Assembly (NCBI RefSeq): GCF_030159255.1
Contig: NZ_BSCT01000018.1
Span: 89,425 to 153,424, forward strand
Source of the DNA: Bradyrhizobium sp. SSBR45G
Lineage (GTDB): Bacteria > Pseudomonadota > Alphaproteobacteria > Rhizobiales > Xanthobacteraceae
Direction: 5' to 3'
DNA: 64,000 nucleotides
In this document: in pieces, positions 62,128-64,000 of the stretch
Layout of the letters: every line of letters begins with the position of its first letter
Position numbering within the stretch: position 1 is the first letter of the stretch
Program-made: the position numbers and the translations under genes
Notes under the pieces: generated by a model
Seen by the model: only the letters and a program-made list of their open reading frames with translations
What the model was told of the DNA's origin: nothing
Databases searched by the model: none

Positions 62128-63792
62128 TTACTGTTGCTTGATGTGAGACGTGGGTGATTGCTGCTGGCGCAGTTCGTGACGCGAGAGTTTGCCGACCGGC
62201 GTGCGCGGCAGCTCGTCGACGAACTCGACCGCCGCGGGCAGTTCGTGCTTGCCGAGCTTGCCGGTGAGGAAGTCGCGGAGATCCTCGACCGCAAACGGCG
62301 CAAAGCCGTCGCGCAGCTTGATGAAGGCTTTGGCCGCCTCGCCGCGATAGGCATCGGGAATGCCGATCACGATCACCTCCTGCACCGCCGGATGGGTGTA
62401 GATCGCCTGCTCGATCATCTGCGGATAGACGTTGAAGCCGCCGGAGATGATCATGTCCTTCTTGCGATCGACCAGGAAGTAGAAGCCGTCGGCGTCGACA
62501 TAGCCGATGTCGCCGGTGAGAAAATGGTCGCCGACGAAGGACTGCGCCGACTCTTCCGGCCGGTTCCAATAGCCCTTGGTGACGTTCGGACCCTTGACGC
62601 GGATCTCGCCGACCTCGTTGACGCCGAGCACCTTGGTGGGGTCTTCGAGCGACACGACGTCCATCTCGATGCCGGGCAGCGCGATGCCGATCGAGCCGGG
62701 CTTGTCCGGACCTTCCTTGGGATGGCTGGTACCGGGCGAGCAGGTCTCGGTCATGCCCCAGCCGCTCTTGAGCTTCATGCCGACGCGGCGCTCCAGGATG
62801 CGGGCCACCTCGACCGGCAGCGGCGCGCCACCGGAGCCGACGCTGGTCAGCGACGACAGATCGCGCTTGTCGAGATCGGGCAGATTGGCGATCGCGATCC
62901 ACATCGTCGGCACGCCCGGGAAATAGGTCGCGCGCTTAACCTCGATGTCCCGCATCACGGCGTCGACATCGAAACGCTGATGCAGCGACACCAGGCTGCC
63001 GATGCGCAGCGCGGTCAGCAGCACGACGCTCAGCGCGTAGATGTGGAACAGCGGCAGCACGCAGATCACGCGGTCGCCGCCCTCGCTCTGGGTTCGCGTG
63101 GCGCGGCTCCAGATCTCGATGATCGAGACCGCCGAGGTGAGATTGCCATGGGTCAGCATCGCGCCCTTCGGCAAGCCGGTGGTGCCGCCGGTGTATTGCA
63201 GCAGCGCGATGTCGTCGGGAGAGATCGCAGGCCATGCGGCCGGCGCCACGGCGCCCTCGACGAAGGCACGATGGGTGATGACGGCGGGATTGTCCGGCAG
63301 CGGCGTCTGCGGCGTCCCGACCTTGCCCCAATGATCGTCCTCGCAGACGATCAGCCGGTCGAGCAGCCCCTTGGCGAGAAACTTCAGCGCCATTGGCAGC
63401 AGCGCCGAGAGATTGGACGTGACGAGGATGCGCGCGCCGGAATCGCTCAGCTTGTGCGACAGCGCGATCTCGCCGTCGAGCGGCGACAGATGCACGACGC
63501 GTGCGCCGGCCTTGAGCGCGCCGAAAAAGTTGATCGGATGGTCCGGCGAGTTGCCGAGGAACAGCGCGATCGAGGCGCCCTTGCCGAAACCCGCGCGCAG
63601 GAACGCGGCGGCGGCCTGGTCGACCAGACCGGCGAGTTCGTTGAAGCTGATCAGACGGTCGCGGAATTCGAGCGCGCCGCGATCACCGAACTCGCTCACC
63701 GCCTGCGCCAGCAGATCCGGCAAGGTGCCGCGCGCAATCGGCGCGTCCCAGCGGACGCCTTCGGGATAGAACTGTTCGCCGGGATGAGTCAT
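62128..63792 (-). CDS. pimA: Dicarboxylate/medium-chain acyl--CoA ligase (PimA-like)
   Basis: A 554-residue AMP-forming ligase. Motifs: ATP loop LLQYTGGTTGLPKGAMLTHG, the substrate-side LPLFHIYALSVVLLTALRIG, GWGMTETCSPGTSHPKEG, TGDIGYVDADGFYFLVDRKK with DMIISGGFNVYP, and the C-terminal TPVGKLSRHEL with the catalytic Lys. The gene order ligase-thiolase-dehydrogenase-dehydrogenase is that of pimABCD in Rhodopseudomonas, so activation of pimelate and other dicarboxylates is likely. The start at 63792 gives MTHPGEQFYPEG; the ribosome-binding site is weak. Confidence 0.87.
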   Translation of the reverse strand: MTHPGEQFYPEGVRWDAPIARGTLPDLLAQAVSEFGDRGALEFRDRLISFNELAGLVDQAAAAFLRAGFGKGASIALFLGNSPDHPINFFGALKAGARVVHLSPLDGEIALSHKLSDSGARILVTSNLSALLPMALKFLAKGLLDRLIVCEDDHWGKVGTPQTPLPDNPAVITHRAFVEGAVAPAAWPAISPDDIALLQYTGGTTGLPKGAMLTHGNLTSAVSIIEIWSRATRTQSEGGDRVICVLPLFHIYALSVVLLTALRIGSLVSLHQRFDVDAVMRDIEVKRATYFPGVPTMWIAIANLPDLDKRDLSSLTSVGSGGAPLPVEVARILERRVGMKLKSGWGMTETCSPGTSHPKEGPDKPGSIGIALPGIEMDVVSLEDPTKVLGVNEVGEIRVKGPNVTKGYWNRPEESAQSFVGDHFLTGDIGYVDADGFYFLVDRKKDMIISGGFNVYPQMIEQAIYTHPAVQEVIVIGIPDAYRGEAAKAFIKLRDGFAPFAVEDLRDFLTGKLGKHELPAAVEFVDELPRTPVGKLSRHELRQQQSPTSHIKQQ

Positions 63793-63836
63793 GCGCGTTC
63801 GATGTCCGTTGGCGTAAGGAGGCCCCACTGCGTCCG

Positions 63837-63952
63837 TTCCCTCCCCCCTTGCGGGGGAGGGTCAGGGAGGGGGGTGGCCCCAGGCGAGACCGCCGCTGTG
63901 GACCCCCCCCCCCCCCCCCCCCCCCCCGGGGGCCCCCCCCCCCCGGGGGCCC
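63837..63952. other. Low-complexity C/G stretch (likely sequence artefact) next to a palindromic repeat
   Basis: A repeat arm (CTCCCCCCTTGCGGGGGAGG, 63841-63860) is followed at 63903 by 25 C, 5 G, 12 C, 5 G and 3 C. The bases just before (GTGGACCCC) match the right arm of the repeat at 52876, suggesting that the true sequence is the inverted arm of the same element and that the homopolymers are an error. The last 48 bases of the window (63953-64000) are open on the minus strand (IDLGASVRGTLM) and may belong to another gene. Confidence 0.7.
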
Positions 63953-64000
63953 ATCAGCGTGCCGCGCACGGATGCGCCGAGATCAATCGGCGCCCCGAGG

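Overview
The window is high-GC, densely coded DNA from an alphaproteobacterium, almost certainly Bradyrhizobium or a close relative. This rests on a CycM-type membrane-anchored cytochrome c, a DUF1013/TrcR cell-cycle regulator, a pim-type dicarboxylate operon, TAXI-TRAP transport, FixK/FNR-type boxes, and several families of intergenic palindromic repeats typical of that lineage. About 54 protein genes can be supported. I see no rRNA, tRNA, CRISPR array, complete insertion sequence or prophage.

Layout, left part (1-20.6 kb). A 5'-truncated FadD-type ligase is followed by a peroxiredoxin, then an FAD oxidoreductase that appears to be inserted beside rnhA and is flanked by a degenerate second copy of the rnhA 3' end. 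The housekeeping run ispH-thrB-rnhA lies on the minus strand, followed by trcR. An OmpW-like porin sits under a perfect FixK/FNR box, then a small lipoprotein and propionyl-CoA synthetase prpE. Two exported TPR/LprI-like paralogues come next. A TAXI-TRAP transport operon (binding protein, fused permease, DUF1850 protein, SDR) follows, then small secreted proteins, a large secreted protein with a possible lysozyme-like motif, and a NUDIX hydrolase.

Middle part (20.6-40.3 kb). A hotdog thioesterase, an aldo/keto reductase coupled to a TTC38-like TPR protein, and a 3-hydroxyisobutyrate-dehydrogenase-like enzyme lie between two near-identical repeats. Next is a compact catabolic-looking group: an M24 peptidase-like protein with an altered metal site, a LacI regulator and a D-aminoacylase. 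A perfect LacI-type operator lies between the divergent M24 and lacI genes. The metF-metH operon, a luciferase-like monooxygenase, two NmrA-like proteins with a divergent LysR regulator, pheA, kdsB and cycM complete this part.

Right part (40.3-64 kb). A Yej-type oligopeptide ABC operon carries two tandem binding proteins with Tat-like signals, both probably starting at TTG. It is followed by a 1.35-kb repeat-rich non-coding region containing an 18-bp-stem inverted repeat. A DevBCA-type exporter, a GST, an acetyltransferase, a Tat-exported hydrolase and glpK come next. The window ends in a pim-like operon (ligase, thiolase, two acyl-CoA dehydrogenases, then an SDR) interspersed with palindromic repeats, and finally a poly-C/poly-G stretch that is probably a sequencing or assembly artefact.

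Most genes are ordinary chromosomal metabolism and transport. The less ordinary items are the rnhA-tail duplication, the M24/LacI/D-aminoacylase group with its operator, the double binding-protein Yej operon, the tandem TPR-LprI fusions, and the structured repeat at 48.6 kb.
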